From NCBI GenBank assembly GCA_018296165.2, contig JACKQL020000005.1:558001-622000 (forward strand): 64,000 nucleotides of DNA. Direction: 5' to 3'. Of the stretch, positions 47,656 through 60,429 are shown piece by piece. The DNA is from Termitomyces sp. T153 (lineage: Eukaryota > Basidiomycota > Agaricomycetes > Agaricales > Lyophyllaceae). The position numbers were made by a program, and so were the translations under genes. The notes beneath the pieces were generated by a model. That model searched no databases, was not told the origin of the DNA, and saw only the letters and a program-made list of their open reading frames with translations. Within the stretch, counting starts at the first letter, position 1; the number at the start of each line of letters is the position of its first letter.

Positions 47656-50529
47656 GTTGGTGCTTAATGATTTGGGGTTCTGAGGATGACCCTCAGAAAT
47701 AGATGATTATTGATCGATCATCAACCAAGGCGTGACTGTGACGCATGAAACTCACTGACCCTCGGACTACTTAGACCATGGCAAACCATGGGCGAGTGGT
47801 TCACTCGAAACCGAAATTCGGTCAATCTCTACAAGATCATAGTCAATTCCGTTAAAAATGACTGAGACCAAAGGTAGAACCCGGCCTGAGGTCTTTTGTC
47901 TTTTAATAGTAGCGCCGCTGGCATTGCGCGATCAAGTATCATCAAGATACTAATAGTGATCTGAACGGAATTAACGTTAACAGTTGATTGAAGTTGGTGC
48001 TTGGAACTCGGAATAAAAGATTCCACTACCTTCGCGCGTCAAAGCTCAAAGATTATTTTATCCGATAGTGGCAAACACATGATGCATTGGAAGTCTCATG
48101 GAACAGCTCCAGTATTACCCATATCCAGAGAACCTGTATCACATAAAATCATGGTGAATGCGGACTCTGACAGAGGCATTCACACTATCGCTTTGGGTCT
48201 CCTCTGGGATGTGCTGCTTTGCTACGGTTACTTGTGTTTCTTGTAAAAAGGGGTACATGCAACTAGTGTCCTCTTGTCAACTGACCTCGTCGCCAAAGGA
48301 CTGCCCAAATAAAGTGATGGTACCCGCACAAAACACTCAAAGCAAATGCGAGCCTTGCCAACTTGCTGGAAAATAAAGGTGAATCCATATCCTCTATTCT
48401 TGTGGCGCGTTCTCCGTTAACTCGGACTTCATACTCGACAGCGGGGACTCCTTTTAATTATTGATCGCAAGCTTTCTAAGACATATCCAATGCTGCATCC
48501 TTACAACTGCTTGTTCTTGGCCTTGCATTTCAATTCCCGCAATTGTTGCTGGGTGTCGGGTATTGTCGCCCAAGAATCTCCGTTGTAATCTTGGAATCTC
48601 CATTGTAACCACATTGCATCCTTGACTGTAGCATGCAGAACCATCTATCAGGGTAACTATGGAGTCCATCAACTCATCACGCTCATACAACGTACAATAT
48701 CCATCCAATCTCGTGTTTATACCCGAACATCTGCAAATCCGACTCTCTTCTTCTCTCCTCCGCTTACTTTTCCAACTGCGCTAGGATTCTGGGAAGCTGC
48801 TCTTGTAATTACTCTGGGCTCAACTACTGTACTATCAACTCCCTTACACGAAATGAATCATTCAGCGTAATTCTTCATGCTGCTCTATGTCGAATCAACG
48901 ATTGCGTATGACTTTCGGTCTGTCTTTCTAATGCCTGATTACTCAAACTTGAGGGTACAGCAAAATGGCAGCCCAAGATCACCGAACTATGTTTCACGCT
49001 GTCAATAGAAGAGTATCATCGTACGACAACATCATCCGTGATGGTTGCGACAGATAGCTCAACCCTTTTTGGGAAACCACTGAAATCAAAATGACGTCAT
49101 ACCAAGTACAATCTTTGCTAGTAGGCGCCTAATTTGCTGGGTTTACGCCACGCTAATCTATGCACTCTTGAGACAGACAATGAATGCTGGAAGGAATGGA
49201 AATGACTCGAGGAGATGCAATGATGTTGTCTTTGTGAAATCGGGGCGAAGAGCCTTGCTGACATGTGTTTCGTATCAGTAAATTGTTCCTGAACGCCGCT
49301 GAGACGAAAATGGGAAAAATGGGACTTGCTAAAAGAACCCAAGAAATCGTACACTGACGTGCAAGAAAGCGAGAGTGACTAACTTTCACTGGTAGGCTAT
49401 CACCGATGTTCAAGGAAATAAGCTAAAATCGACATGGTGGCGAAACGAACATCCTTATGAAATCAACGAGAAAGTTGGGATTTTTTACAGCTTCTCACGA
49501 GTGAACAGTGTCACTAGCAATTGTTGTCAACGTTGAATTTCACTCTGTCAAAATCTATGTCATATCAATCGGGTATTCGTCATGTTTTCAATGACAGAAG
49601 CGAAACGGAGCAGATTGGTATTGGAAAATCGCAAGTAACCATGGAAAGAGTCGTAGGATATGGCCAGGAGCTCTGTCCGTCACAATGTCAATTAGATGGT
49701 AGCGTTTCCAGCATTGCAGTCCAAAGTCGAAAAACTTAACGTTAGTCCATGCCGATACAGAGCAGATGATACGAGATAATCATTTTCATGTCGAGAAGAT
49801 ACTATATCCTGTGGAGTAATCATGAACGGTCTTGCGCTAGTGAGCCCCAGAATGAGTCAAATGTCACAGAGATTCAGAAAAGAGGAAAAAACTTCCACCG
49901 GTATCCGGGCCTGTCTCCGAGTTCAGAATTCCCAGCCATCTCATCGGAATCCGTTTGCTAGGGTCACTGTAACCTCGGCAACCGTGGTAGAGGCAGGCAG
50001 AGGACTAAATAAAGGAGATCAGAGGCTACTCGTATTGGCCGAAACCAGGGACATGATTAAGTCGTTTACGTGAGCTGTCTATCGCACAGTGAATTATGAT
50101 TCTGTAACTATGAAAATGTTTCATCGAGTCACAAAATCGTATGGGCGAAGCGCGCTTTAGATATATGCCGTGCAATTGTCAAGGGAACTGCAATGGAAAA
50201 TCAGATCTACCAGTACTATGACTAGAGATTAGATCTCAATCGTCACGTGTCAGACCCTTGAAGAAATGTGGCTGGCGGTGTTCAAATTGCAAAAGGGACA
50301 AATCAATGGCCAACAGTGAAGGAAAACTTTAAGCTGTTCTACTATCCGCCTTTAACTTCCCGATGTAGAGAATCAATCCACTACTTTACGGTTGATAATA
50401 AATACCTCGTCTAAGTGGAGAGGGTATCATAAGTTACGAGAGATAAGAACTATGAAAGCAGTGCTAATGTGGAGGTAGTTAGATGATCAGAACGCTCAAT
50501 AACAACAAACTATCCCAGCAAACTATCTT
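47656..50529. other. Intergenic, nothing recognised
   Basis: About 2.9 kb without a convincing gene on either strand. Open frames are below 90 codons and do not join across splice signals. Composition is like the gene island, not like the transposon blocks. A transcribed non-coding RNA cannot be excluded. Confidence 0.45.
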
Positions 50530-51452
50530 TCAGAAAGCCGAAGAGACAATAACAGCGAGAGCACCCAGTGCCGCTGCAATAATGCCTTGGCCCTTGGCGA
50601 CAGTCAAAACACCACCGCTATGAAGAGTGCCACCGGAAAGTCCACCAGCCGCCTGCACACCAGCGCCGCTTAGGAAAGTCGAGCCACAGGTGGAGGTGAT
50701 GGCCGAGTAAAGATCGGTCTGACCCTTGAGGAGAAGGCTGTTGCCCAAACCTGGTGCGTAGGGGACCTTAGCCTCAAAGTTGAGATAGGCAGTCATGACG
50801 TTACGAGTGCAAACGTTGCAGAGGTCGGATGAAGCGAGAGAGGGCGAGAGGAAGAGGAAGGGGATGTTATTGGTGCCGAAAGTATTGAAGTTTGGGGAAG
50901 ATGATGAACTCATAAGGGCAGCTTGAAGCTGAGCTGGGGTCTGGCCAGACGATGGCAATTTTGACTTTATGGCACAATAGTTTCCGCTGTCATCCTGAGC
51001 ACAGGATGCAGTCCTGAATGGCAGGATGGCGTAAAGGACGTCGTAGATGCTGAGGACATCCTCGTTCATGTTAGATGCCAATTCTGCAGAACAAGCCGAG
51101 TAAAAATCGGTCAATTGCGAACGAATCAAGCTCTCGGGACAACTGGTAGTCACTGATGATGAACAAAAGTTGCTAAGAGTGGAGCCGATTTTAGCTGCCG
51201 AGGGGGACGCCGCCGCTGGACTGCCTGGAGTATAGTCACTGATTGCCGTAGATAATGCCGAGAAACATGTCGTGCTACTCGTGTTGGTATTGAGATTCTT
51301 GAGGAACGACGAGCAACCGTCTGAAATTCCAGAGGGGATGACCTTGTATCCCCTGTTATCGACACGAACAAATTGATTTTGTGAAGATAACATACCAACC
51401 CGGCCATAGCCACCGACGTAGCGAGTGAAACGATTGCTAGAGATCGAAACAT
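50530..51452 (-). CDS. Secreted, predicted GPI-anchored Ser/Cys-rich protein
   Basis: Exons 51400-51452 and 50530-51352 around a 47-base intron give 876 bases, 291 residues. The N-terminus MFRSLAIVSLATSVAMAG is a signal peptide. The mature part is Ser/Thr-rich with spaced cysteines (SDGCSSFL, TTCFSAL, SNFCSSS, TTSCPESL, YSACSAEL, SCAQ, NYCAIK, SSDLCNVC, TSTCGS). The C-terminus, GGVLTVAKGQGIIAAALGAL to VIVSSAF, is a hydrophobic tail without charged end residues after a Gly/Ser stretch, as needed for GPI attachment. Similar proteins are widespread cell-surface proteins of unknown function in Agaricomycetes. It is divergently oriented to the cyanamide hydratase gene, about 370 bases apart. Confidence 0.75.
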
Positions 51453-51820
51453 GGCGGTTGAAAGAGCGGACGGGTTGTTTAGCGTCGACGACGACAAGAA
51501 TGACAAGAGGAAAACGTTGCACAACGTCTCGTTAACGTTTGTTTGGGCATGGATCCTGCATGTCACAATAACAACAAATACATCAATGTGGCAACACAAA
51601 GGTATCCATTCCATGGCCGCCGCCATCACAGAACTATGTCTGTCAAATTACTAATACAAAGTTCTTGTAGTGAGGGAATAGATGTCCTGCGCTCTCAAGG
51701 AACTGCTCGTGTGTCTTTGACCTCATGACCAGTCTACCACGTGGAATGATGAGTCTCTTTACTAATCTCCAGGTGAAGACTTATTAAAACAGCCTTTTCA
51801 AAAACAGCTCTGATATCGAC
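51453..51820. other. Shared divergent promoter region
   Basis: 368 bases between two start codons pointing away from each other (51452 minus, 51821 plus). It should hold both promoters. No clear operator-like repeat is visible. Confidence 0.45.
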
Positions 51821-52898
51821 ATGGCAGATCCTAACGTCGCATTCTATGGTTTTACGCCCGTCCCACGAGATCCTGATGTCTTGTTTGACAGTCATCCGAC
51901 CGCGAACGGCGATCACCCCAAACAAGACGATTACACAGTCACAGATTTTCCACTTCCAGACTCTAAAATTGTCCGGGAAGTAAGGGATTTCGTACAGGTG
52001 AGCTTTTGATGCGGTTCTTTCCATTCTTTCCTCTTGACCTAGAGCAGAACGAACTCTCGTCACAAACCTACAATCACAGTCACCGTGTTTACGTATATGG
52101 TAGGAATGTCCCCGCCTGGGGCTGACTGTCAAATTCACAATGCTTTCTTAGGTGTGGCCCTTGTTAAAAGTCATTTTCCGTCTTGGTCTTACGATCTCGA
52201 GGTTTGTTCTTTTTGAGCGCCCCGCCGTCGTTATCTTGATGTGATCGTACTTGACAAGACATACTATCTGGCCTGTCTCCTGCATGATATCGGAACTGCC
52301 GAACGATTCCTTGCCGCAACGAAACTTTCCTTCGAATTCAAGGGAGCAATCGTGGCTCGCGATCTGATTCTCAATGTCGGCGGTGTCGAAGACCAAGCTG
52401 ACAGTGTATGTGACGCTATTATTCGCCATCAAGATATATTTGTCAAAGGGTACATCCCCACATCTCTGACGTTGTTACCCGACGTGATCGATTTCTAGCG
52501 GAAACATTACAATGATTGGACAAATCCTCCAGCTCGCGACGATTCTTGGTGGGTCTTCCGAATCAATCAACTACTATTGATTTCTAATGTTTTACCTCGT
52601 GTTCTAGACAATGTCGGCATGTAAGGTCTATTCCCTTCCACGCGTTCACTTCTTTCTCACCTTGGCGATTAATCTCAGACGAGCGAATCTACTCCACCCT
52701 GCGCTTATAAGGACAACTTGCGCCGCTTATCCGCGAAACGGTTGGTCCGAGTGCTTCGCACAAACTATCGAACGTGAATTGGCCCTCAAGCCATGGTGCC
52801 ATACTTCGAGCTTCGAAGTCCCTAATTGGAAAGAAGGGATTACAAGTAAATTCGCCAGCGATGTTCGCGGAAACGATGTCATGCGCCCATATAACTAG
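51821..52898 (+). CDS. Cyanamide hydratase, HD-domain family
   Basis: Predicted zinc enzyme of the HD superfamily that hydrates cyanamide to urea (yeast Ddi2/Ddi3 and Myrothecium Cah type). Seven exons: 51821-51997, 52048-52099, 52152-52201, 52259-52449, 52499-52548, 52608-52620 and 52679-52898. They total 753 bases, 250 residues, the usual family length. Metal-binding residues are visible: YNHSHRVYVYG, LLHDIG (the HD pair), SFEFKGAIVARDLI and IIRHQD. Further family blocks are QILQLATILDNVG, HPALIRTTCAAYPRNGWSEC and LKPWCHTS. Exon 6 is only 13 bases. The final codons and stop lie inside a 195-base tandem duplication. Confidence 0.9.
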
Positions 52899-53268
52899 TA
52901 CAATCTCTTGTTGATAGCTATTCTGAATATTTCAGGACGAGTAAAAACCACAGGTTCTTCGCCAACGCCTTCCTTTGGTCAAGGTAATGCGGCCTATGAT
53001 CATTGGAAGCTATTAAAATATAAGTGCCATCCATCAAACGTGTGGGCAGTTTGCGTCCAAGCTTCTCATCGCTGTCATGTGCTCGTATGACTAGTGCGAT
53101 CTCCCCTTGATAGCTATCTGGATATTTGAGGACGAGTCAAGTCCACAGTTTCTTCGCCAATGCCCTCCTTCGGTTAAGGTAACGCGGTCTATGCTCATTT
53201 GCAGCTTTTAACATAGAAACGGCGTCCATCAAACGTGTGGACAGCTTCCGTCCATGCTTTTCATCGCT
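52874..53268. repeat. Tandem duplication of 195 bases at the cyanamide hydratase 3' end
   Basis: The segment starting GTCATGCGCCCATATAACTAG (around 52878-52898, including the stop) recurs 195 bases later as GTCATGTGCTCGTATGACTAG. Similarity holds through CCATCAAACGTGTGG in both copies. On the minus strand each copy keeps an open frame, for example DEKHGRKLSTRLMDAV... HRPRYLNRRRALAKKLW in copy 2 and DEKLGRKLPTRLMDGT... HRPHYLDQRKALAKNLW in copy 1. Confidence 0.75.
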
Positions 53269-53782
53269 GATCACATGAGGCTCGGCGGAAATCACAAGCG
53301 GGAGTTCTCGCTCCACCCCGGTTAACGGCATATATAGAAGAGGATACCGTGCAACCATAAAAAATGTGTTTCATTCTAGATCTGTTTCCTCCGTTCTATC
53401 GATGTCTAACACGATCGTCTGTAATTCAGTTACCCTAGAGAAGCCCCTCTGTTATTTGATTTTGGGTGTAAGAATGCGTCTTCAGAACGGGAGCAGTCAG
53501 CGAAACGGAAGTACTTGCGGCGTTTCTTTTGCTGCCCATACAGATCATTTGGATATCTAGCAATGGCCACGAGCTGATTGCAGTACTCGCACGTTCAAAC
53601 CTGGAGGTCATTTGCCTTGGATACTCGTATTCGCGCGACTGTCAGGGAACAGACTTTTGCAGAGGCCTCATGGAGCGATCAACAAGCAAATAATCAATGA
53701 TGAATAATCCAGATACAATATAGTGTAAGCAAAATCCCAATATATCGATCGTGGTCTTATCAAAGCGACAGAAATAACATTC
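53269..53782. other. Intergenic between convergent genes
   Basis: About 510 bases, no gene recognised. It contains the end of the minus-strand open frame that runs through the tandem duplication (from 53358) and the 3' flank of the F-box gene. Confidence 0.4.
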
Positions 53783-55692
53783 TTACCGCACATCGCTGGT
53801 TTTATGGAGACTAAAGATCCCCCGAAGATCATAAGTCGCCGTTGATATACTTGTTCGCCACTGCCCAACTAAGGCCACGCCGTACCGAAGGTGACCTTCG
53901 AAGATCCATGTCCCGAGACCCTCTCTATCTGCATAGTTTTTCTGCAAAGGTAAATTTATTCAGTATCAAGTGGAGTGAAGAATGAAAACACAGATACGAA
54001 CCGGTTCCCTGCACATGATCATGTAACCGTCTGCACGGATTCTTCCTGAGAACTTGAAACCGCCAAATGCCTGTTCGTGATCAGGGAGAGTCTATGAAAA
54101 ATGAGTCACGCTATGTGAAAAGCCGCGATCGAATACCAACTTCTCCTAAGAAGATGACGTCTATGACCTCACTTGGAAGTCGTCCTGCAGAGATACCTTC
54201 GTCCGCAGCCGCAGCATACTTTGCATACCCGAAGCCGCCTGATTTCACCTGCAAGCCAATCAATCCCTTGGTAAGCCTTACTCAGTCCAGTCTGAAATCA
54301 ACTTCACTCACGGCGGACTCCAATAGATCGAGGGAATAACTGGATGGAATGGGGAGATACGGACTGAAGCAAAGGTACTCAGTGATTGCGCATTGCATTG
54401 GTTTTAGGCATGAGAATTTCCCCAGCATCGGTGGAGTTAGAGGGTTCGTTGGTACGGGCTCACCCGACACCTCATGGCGATAGAGAATGTGAATAAGTAA
54501 ATTTGACATGTCACCGTCGAAGCAGACCGGGGCCTCACCATAAAGCTTCCTTCCCAGACTCCCGAGAGGAAGCCAGGAATATAGACATACCCGGGTTTAT
54601 AATTGGGATCAGTGTAAGTCGAAAACAAGAAATCATTGATCCGTGACTTGTATAATTCGAGATGAATCGGATTAGACATTATTGCCACTGGATTTGTCCC
54701 GGTAAACCGGGTCACTTTAGTCTCTGCGAAGAGCGGCGTTCGACCTCTAGAAATACTACGCAAGTCTTCTGCAGTAGGTCCGGAACGTTGACTGGCGATG
54801 GCGATGGCTCGAGTCTCGGGAACGTGAGTTGGAATTGTGATAGGCACGACTTCGTTGAGAGCGAAAATGAGTATGATAATAGGAGTGGCCTTTTCCAGGA
54901 TAGTATCACGGTCTATGTCGGTCAGAGGACCTGGCGGTTGCCGGACCACTTCAGCGACACCAGGCACTCCTGTCAAGAAAGTGCTACTGTTTTGCTGTCA
55001 AGGTGCCTAAAGTCAACAGCTGACTCAAGTAAGTGTCAGATCGTACCCTATATGCCGTTGGAAATCGTAGGAGCCTGAGAAGAGCATTTCTCTTTTCTTC
55101 TGGTGTATTGTTGATATCCTCTAGAGAATGATGAGAAATGATTTGGATGGTAGGCTCCCTTGTCAAATTGACAAGACTCACGATGGTTAAGGGTCAGGCA
55201 AAGAAGCCACATCACCATTGACGTGGGATTATCATCACTCAGTGGCAGCAAATTGACTGCTCCAACATGCATGAGGCGTTGTAGTACAGAGGACATTAAA
55301 AACGTCGAGAAGCCTGCAGAAGATAATAGCTTTTCGTTTTGACCAGTGTCCTCGATAACCATTCGTATGGCGCTACATAGCTCTCCTTGATCTAAGTCAG
55401 AAGACAGATCCATGCATCGTGTGCGCCACAGAACACGGTGTCTACGATACAATTCGGAAGCAAGGATCGAATCCGAAATTCTGGTGTGGAGGTCAGGATT
55501 GAGGTCGAACGTTGCTCGAAAGATGCGAGCATATAGCTGGGGACAGTTTTGAAGACGAAGAGCTTGGTGGATGTTTGAACATGCTAAGAGCAGAGAAGAC
55601 AGGTGTAGAGGTGGCTGAGGTAGAGAGAATATGGCAAGGTTGAAAGCAATATGCTGAAGAACGTTGCATGGGACTGAGCTGAGTGAAGCCAT
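53783..55692 (-). CDS. F-box protein with C-terminal beta-rich domain
   Basis: Starts MASLSSVPCNVLQHIAFNLA at 55692; the next residues (PLHLSSLLLACSNIHQALRL) complete an F-box, the Skp1-binding part of SCF ubiquitin ligase adaptors. A helical region with RRHRVLWRTRCMDL and SVLQRLMHVGAVNLLPLSDD follows, then an exon with NDFLFSTYTDPNYKPGYVYI and GFLSGVWEGSFMV. Later exons carry VKSGGFGYAKYAAAADEGIS, TLPDHEQAFGGFKFSGRIRA and REP, and the last exon is KNYADREGLGTWIFEGHLRY to HKTSDVR. Introns have clear GT...AG ends; the exact joins between 54240 and 54520 and between 54976 and 55080 are not settled. It is a different family from the disrupted F-box gene at 39567-42119. Confidence 0.7.
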
Positions 55693-56288
55693 GCCTAACG
55701 AGTTCTGCTGAGATAAAAAAATATCTTCCTTTTTAAAGGTGACCGAAATGCACCAAAAAGCTCGGCTTTTACATGACGTCAACTCACTGGATGTGATCCA
55801 TATGCCATGAATTGATTTTTCTCTTGAGTAATGACCTTTTCAGGGAAAGACATTCCCTTTTCGCCCACCGTATTCCACCTGGCACAAAATAGTCGTTTGT
55901 ACCGTCCCGGATTGAACAACGTTGATACCTCGTGGGATAAGCCAGCATGGCCTCGAACGACAGTCAGGACCCGGACCACTTGTAACCGAAATTTTTAAAT
56001 TCTGAACTTACACAATACACGCAGGTTTAATTTCCGTTGCGATCTGAAAGGTATGATTTGTGAGGTTTGGATAAGGCACCAAGTTTGTATCATTCGAAAG
56101 TTTATATAATGAAGACCACGAGATTGTCATTCTTGATGATTGGGTGGAAACATCAGGCAACGCAATGGTCAGAAACAGTCAAGTGAAAATACACATCAAG
56201 CTCCGCCGCTTCTCAGCTGATTGTGTTGCAGACAAATGTTTACATTTACCTCGCAACAAAAAGCTGATCGTATCTAAGTATGTAGTGC
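55693..56288. other. Intergenic
   Basis: 596 bases between the F-box start and the stop of eEF1B-alpha. It holds the F-box promoter and the eEF1B 3' UTR. No gene recognised. Confidence 0.45.
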
Positions 56289-57133
56289 TTAAAGTTCTAC
56301 ACAATACGTCAATTATGTATTCAAAAATCCAATAACGAAGAAACTCACTCTGCATAGCGGCAATGTCTGTGCTCTGGACCCATTCATCAAACTCAGCAAT
56401 CGTCTCCTGGAGCTCGTCTGTCGAGACCTTCTCGTCCTCTGGTGGTTGCGGATTAATTTATCTGCCTGCGGTCAAAGAAAAGTACACCATACCAACAACG
56501 ACGGTGATCTGGAGCTTCTTGATTCCATATCCAATGGGCACAAGTTTTGAAGCACCCCAGAGAAGACCGTCTTGTTCGATGGATCGCACGGCCTTTTCCA
56601 ATTCTTCCATATTTGTCTCATCATCCCAGGGTTTGACGTCCATGGTCACGATAGACTGAAGCAATTATAGATACAGAGTAGTCGATCCTCGATGACGAAA
56701 CGCATACCTTAGCGACTGGCTTAGCCTTGCCGGCTTTCTTGGCGTTGTAGGCAGCGACACGCTCGGCCTTGATGCGCTCGGCCTCGGCATCTTCTTCTTC
56801 GTCAGATCCAAAAAGATCGACGTCATCTTCCTCAGCGGCCGCGGACGCAGCCACACCAGTGCCAACAAAAGTTTCTCCAGCAGTGCTCGATCCAGGAAGA
56901 GTGGCATGTTCAGCTGCATAAGACTGGATGTGTGTGTACCATCTGGCAACATTGGGGCTCTTCGATGCGTCCAGGGCTGCCCCGAGAGCCTTGAAGATAA
57001 AAACATCGGCCTGGGAGGGAGTATATCTGGACCATCTCAGTCAGAAAAACAATTACAATTTAGGATTGACTCACCCCTCAACGTAAGACCTAGTGGCGAG
57101 GTGCTGCTCGAGTTTGACAAGATCTGCAGACAT
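56289..57133 (-). CDS. EFB1: Translation elongation factor 1-beta (eEF1B-alpha)
   Basis: Guanine-nucleotide exchange factor that reloads eEF1A with GTP during translation elongation in the cytosol. Exons 57075-57133, 56708-57026, 56493-56655, 56349-56438 and 56289-56296 total 639 bases, 212 residues, the normal length. The N-terminal GST-like part has [18 protein letters not shown], then the acidic linker [20 protein letters not shown] and [11 protein letters not shown]. The C-terminal exchange domain has [36 protein letters not shown] and [16 protein letters not shown]. The last exon is 8 bases (AACTTTAA), supplying only the end of Lys, Leu and the stop. A housekeeping gene, it marks the right border of the gene island. 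Confidence 0.95.
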
Positions 57134-58985
57134 TGTAAACGATAAGAAGTAGAGATCACTTTTGACGAAAAACTTTTGTTGAAAAGATGAAGAGATAACC
57201 ACAAATCGATCAAACCTCAGGGCCGGTCCTTATGTAATACTACAAATACTTGTAAGTGAAGGTGCAAACCGTGATGCATAACGCACGACGAAATTGTATC
57301 TTAATTACCCAGCATAATGCATAATGGAGCACCAGTTGTTACCAATCATGCAAAATTTTTGTGCCCTCAAAATATCCGTATCTTGCATGAAAAGCTGGAA
57401 AAACTTCTAACTACCACTACTATGTATCAAGAGCTCTCCAGCATCATTTGTAAGCCCAGATATTCTTCTACACCTCCTGCATGCAACCGGCCATCTTCTC
57501 CTTCAGTGATCAATGCAGCAGCAGCACAATACCGGGTTTCAGTAATCCATGATTTATGCAGGCAAGTAGAGTGGCAGGAATGCCACTAGTTGACTCAGTA
57601 GTCATTGTTGTACAGAGATGTCCCCAGCTCTTCGAATTGTACCTTGAACTCAACCACCGCTCATTTTATTTGGTTCACACTATAGTAAAAACAGCATGCC
57701 TGGAGCACACCAATTTCTTACATGATCCTTGGTCATGCATAATGAACCCATGGTTGTTAGCCTGACACAAAAGTTGATTGTAATGCCCCTTCCCCAGTTG
57801 TCACCATACACTTCAGTACACCAGGATGGATTATCAATTACTTACACCGAGGCAAGTTCCAGCTCACATAATGAAAAGTGATTTTAGTTCACTTGAGCTA
57901 TAGGCATCTTGTACATTGTATTGTGCTTTGTGCTTGTGTGCTTTGAATAATCTGTTTCAGTCATTGCCTTTGTCTTTATATCTATGTTGTCACTTATGTC
58001 ATTGAAGTTATGTCATAAAAGTGGTTACTCAGAGATCTGCTGCATTTTGTGAGATCCACTCACAACCACTGTTTACAGCCATTACCATAAATATAGGGAA
58101 TTGTGTTTTAGATTTTTGGTGACTTTTTGGCATCACTGTGCAATTGTGGCTAACATTGCCTTGTCCTTTCCCAGCAAGGGTTTCAGCCACTCTCTCTATG
58201 CCCTATGTACCCTCATGACTCTCCTGCCTCCTTGAATCAAATACCCAAGTAAAGATGAGAAACATAAGTGCAGATTGTTTGCCAATGCCATGGACAAATG
58301 CATAAAACTTGACCAAGCCCATCTCTTGGTTAAAATAATGGATTATGCCTCCTACATTGACCATTAGAAAAGACTTACTAACATTATCAAACAGGTTGCT
58401 GTCAGCACTTTTGGTCAAGTGAAGCAATACAATTTCTGCAAGAAGAAGGTCACTTCACCTCTTATACAGAAATTGGTTGCAAGTATTCAACATATTGATA
58501 GTGCCATTTTGCTGTTGAGAGACAATTCTAGAGTGGTCTCTTATGGAGCTTGACAACTCTTCAATACCTTCTATTGTGACTTCAAAAGTTTGGAACCCAG
58601 ACCTTTGGGTATGTTCACCAAGTATTTGTATCTTGTCTGCATCAGGCATCAGTACCATTGCAATTTGTATGCAGCAAGGCCAAGATTGTTGACTGGGCTT
58701 GTAGTTATAATCATGGACAGATCTTGAATGTGCTATCAGATGGCTCATCAAAGAAACTCATGAGTGGATTGTTAATATTTATTACACTTCCCACAGCCCT
58801 CAGATCTGTGCAAAGTCCTGGTGTTATGGAAACTGATCCTGCCAAAGTTGTTGAACTAACAAGGGATTACTTTTTGAGGACTTTACACATGTTCTCCTCC
58901 ACCTGACAGACCCAAGCCTTGGTTAACCACACCATCTGTGGTTGAGGTATGGGATAGGGTGGCTCAAAATTCTTCTCAGTGACCT

Positions 58986-60424
58986 GTGGCAGCAATGCTA
59001 GCTGACTTTAGAGCCATGCTTACAAAGGGCAACCCTGGTCCTGCTCTGGGTCCAGACAGATGGGAAAAATGGTGCATAAGGAATCTGTCTGATGATGCAC
59101 TGAAGTTGGTCTTAGACCTGCACAACTACTCAGTTCTCAATGCTCATTTTTCCAGGGGATGTCAAGGACATGCCAAACTTTCTTGCAAATTTGCCAATGA
59201 TGTGGCTGAATTTCAAGTTATTTCCATATGCTGCTTGTATGAGTATCATCCCCACAATGCAGATGGCAACTCAACCTGGCATGCAGACTTGTGATTTGAT
59301 GAGCTTCCTGGGAGGTCTCAAGACATGGAGTTGACATAACAATACCACTGTGTATCTCTTGAAGAGGGATCATATGAAGGGATTCAACTACCTATCTCCA
59401 AATGGGTCCTACAATCCATGTTCTGCATATGGTCTTCCATCATCCATTTGCAATCTAGACAGAGAAGTGCAATCTGCCATTGGGTGCTTCCCTCAAATGG
59501 CCTTTGGCATTGCAGAACTCATAGTGGTTGAGGGTGTTACTAAACAAGGTGAGCCTATGTCACCTTTCAAGTCCATGCTGACCACTAGTCTAGGTCATTG
59601 TTATCTCAATGATATAGTGAGGAACAACCCAGATTCACTATTGATTATCTGCAACACCAATTCATTAGGTGGCCCTCACCTTCTGGATGATGCACAATCC
59701 ATTACAGTGGCCATGACAGAAGTGACTGACAACAGCTACTTAGTGGTGAGATCTCACAATGCTCTTCAATGTTTTACATTGGAGATGGAACACTTCCAAT
59801 TCTCATATGGATGGCTGACTTTGTAGGAAAAGACTACAGCACATGTCCTCAACAGCCTAGATCCTCTACCTTTGACACTCAAATTTCCATTGATCAAAAA
59901 CAGACCTGGCATTGATTCATGGGTAGTCTTGGAACATGAAGTACCAGTCTCTGTTGACAAATTTAACTTCCTTTGCACTCAGGTGGATGATCCCTACATG
60001 AGTTTTTAGGCTTTCCTTTCTGCCCAAGTTTCTACAATACCACTGGACATAGGAGGATTTGAGTTTCCCTCAATTGCCAGAATAAATGCTGGGATAGCTG
60101 TTGATGAATTAGCACAGAATCTAAATCACCACATTCCCACTTACCATTTAATGGCTGCAAAATTAACAGATGCATGATTCCATTGGATGATAGAGGTCTG
60201 AATCACTCTTTCTCACAATTCATGGGCTCTAGTCCATCAGCATGGATTATTGCTCATGAGCATCTAGCTAAGTCCAAGTTGTCACTCAAATCAACTAATT
60301 GAAGCCATCTGTCTCATGTGGTTACACTAGTCAAGGATCATCCCTCACTCATCAACTCCACTGTTTGATAATGCACTTAGATCTATCAAATCCATGGGCA
60401 TCTCACAATTGAGAGACATTGGTC
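58986..60424 (+). pseudogene. LINE reverse transcriptase remnant
   Basis: GPALGPDRWEKWCIRNLSDD opens the RT domain, followed by LDLHNYSVLNAHF, FLANLPMMWLNFKLFPYAAC and IPTMQMATQPGMQTCDLMSF. Later blocks are LLKRDHMKGFNYLSPNGSYN and VVEGVTKQGEPMSPFKSMLT. The catalytic A-x-D-D box reads TDNS (Asn codon at 59731-59733), the second Asp being lost by a change expected from CpG decay (GACGAC to GACAAC). It ends with FPSIARINAGIAVDELAQNL and IRQL-like text before the LTR. Confidence 0.75.
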
Positions 60425-60429
60425 ATTGC

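Noticed and set aside
57317..57589. Plus-strand frame after eEF1B as a separate small gene
   Set aside because: It lies in the CpG-poor sequence leading into the LINE and has no homology that I recognise apart from that context.
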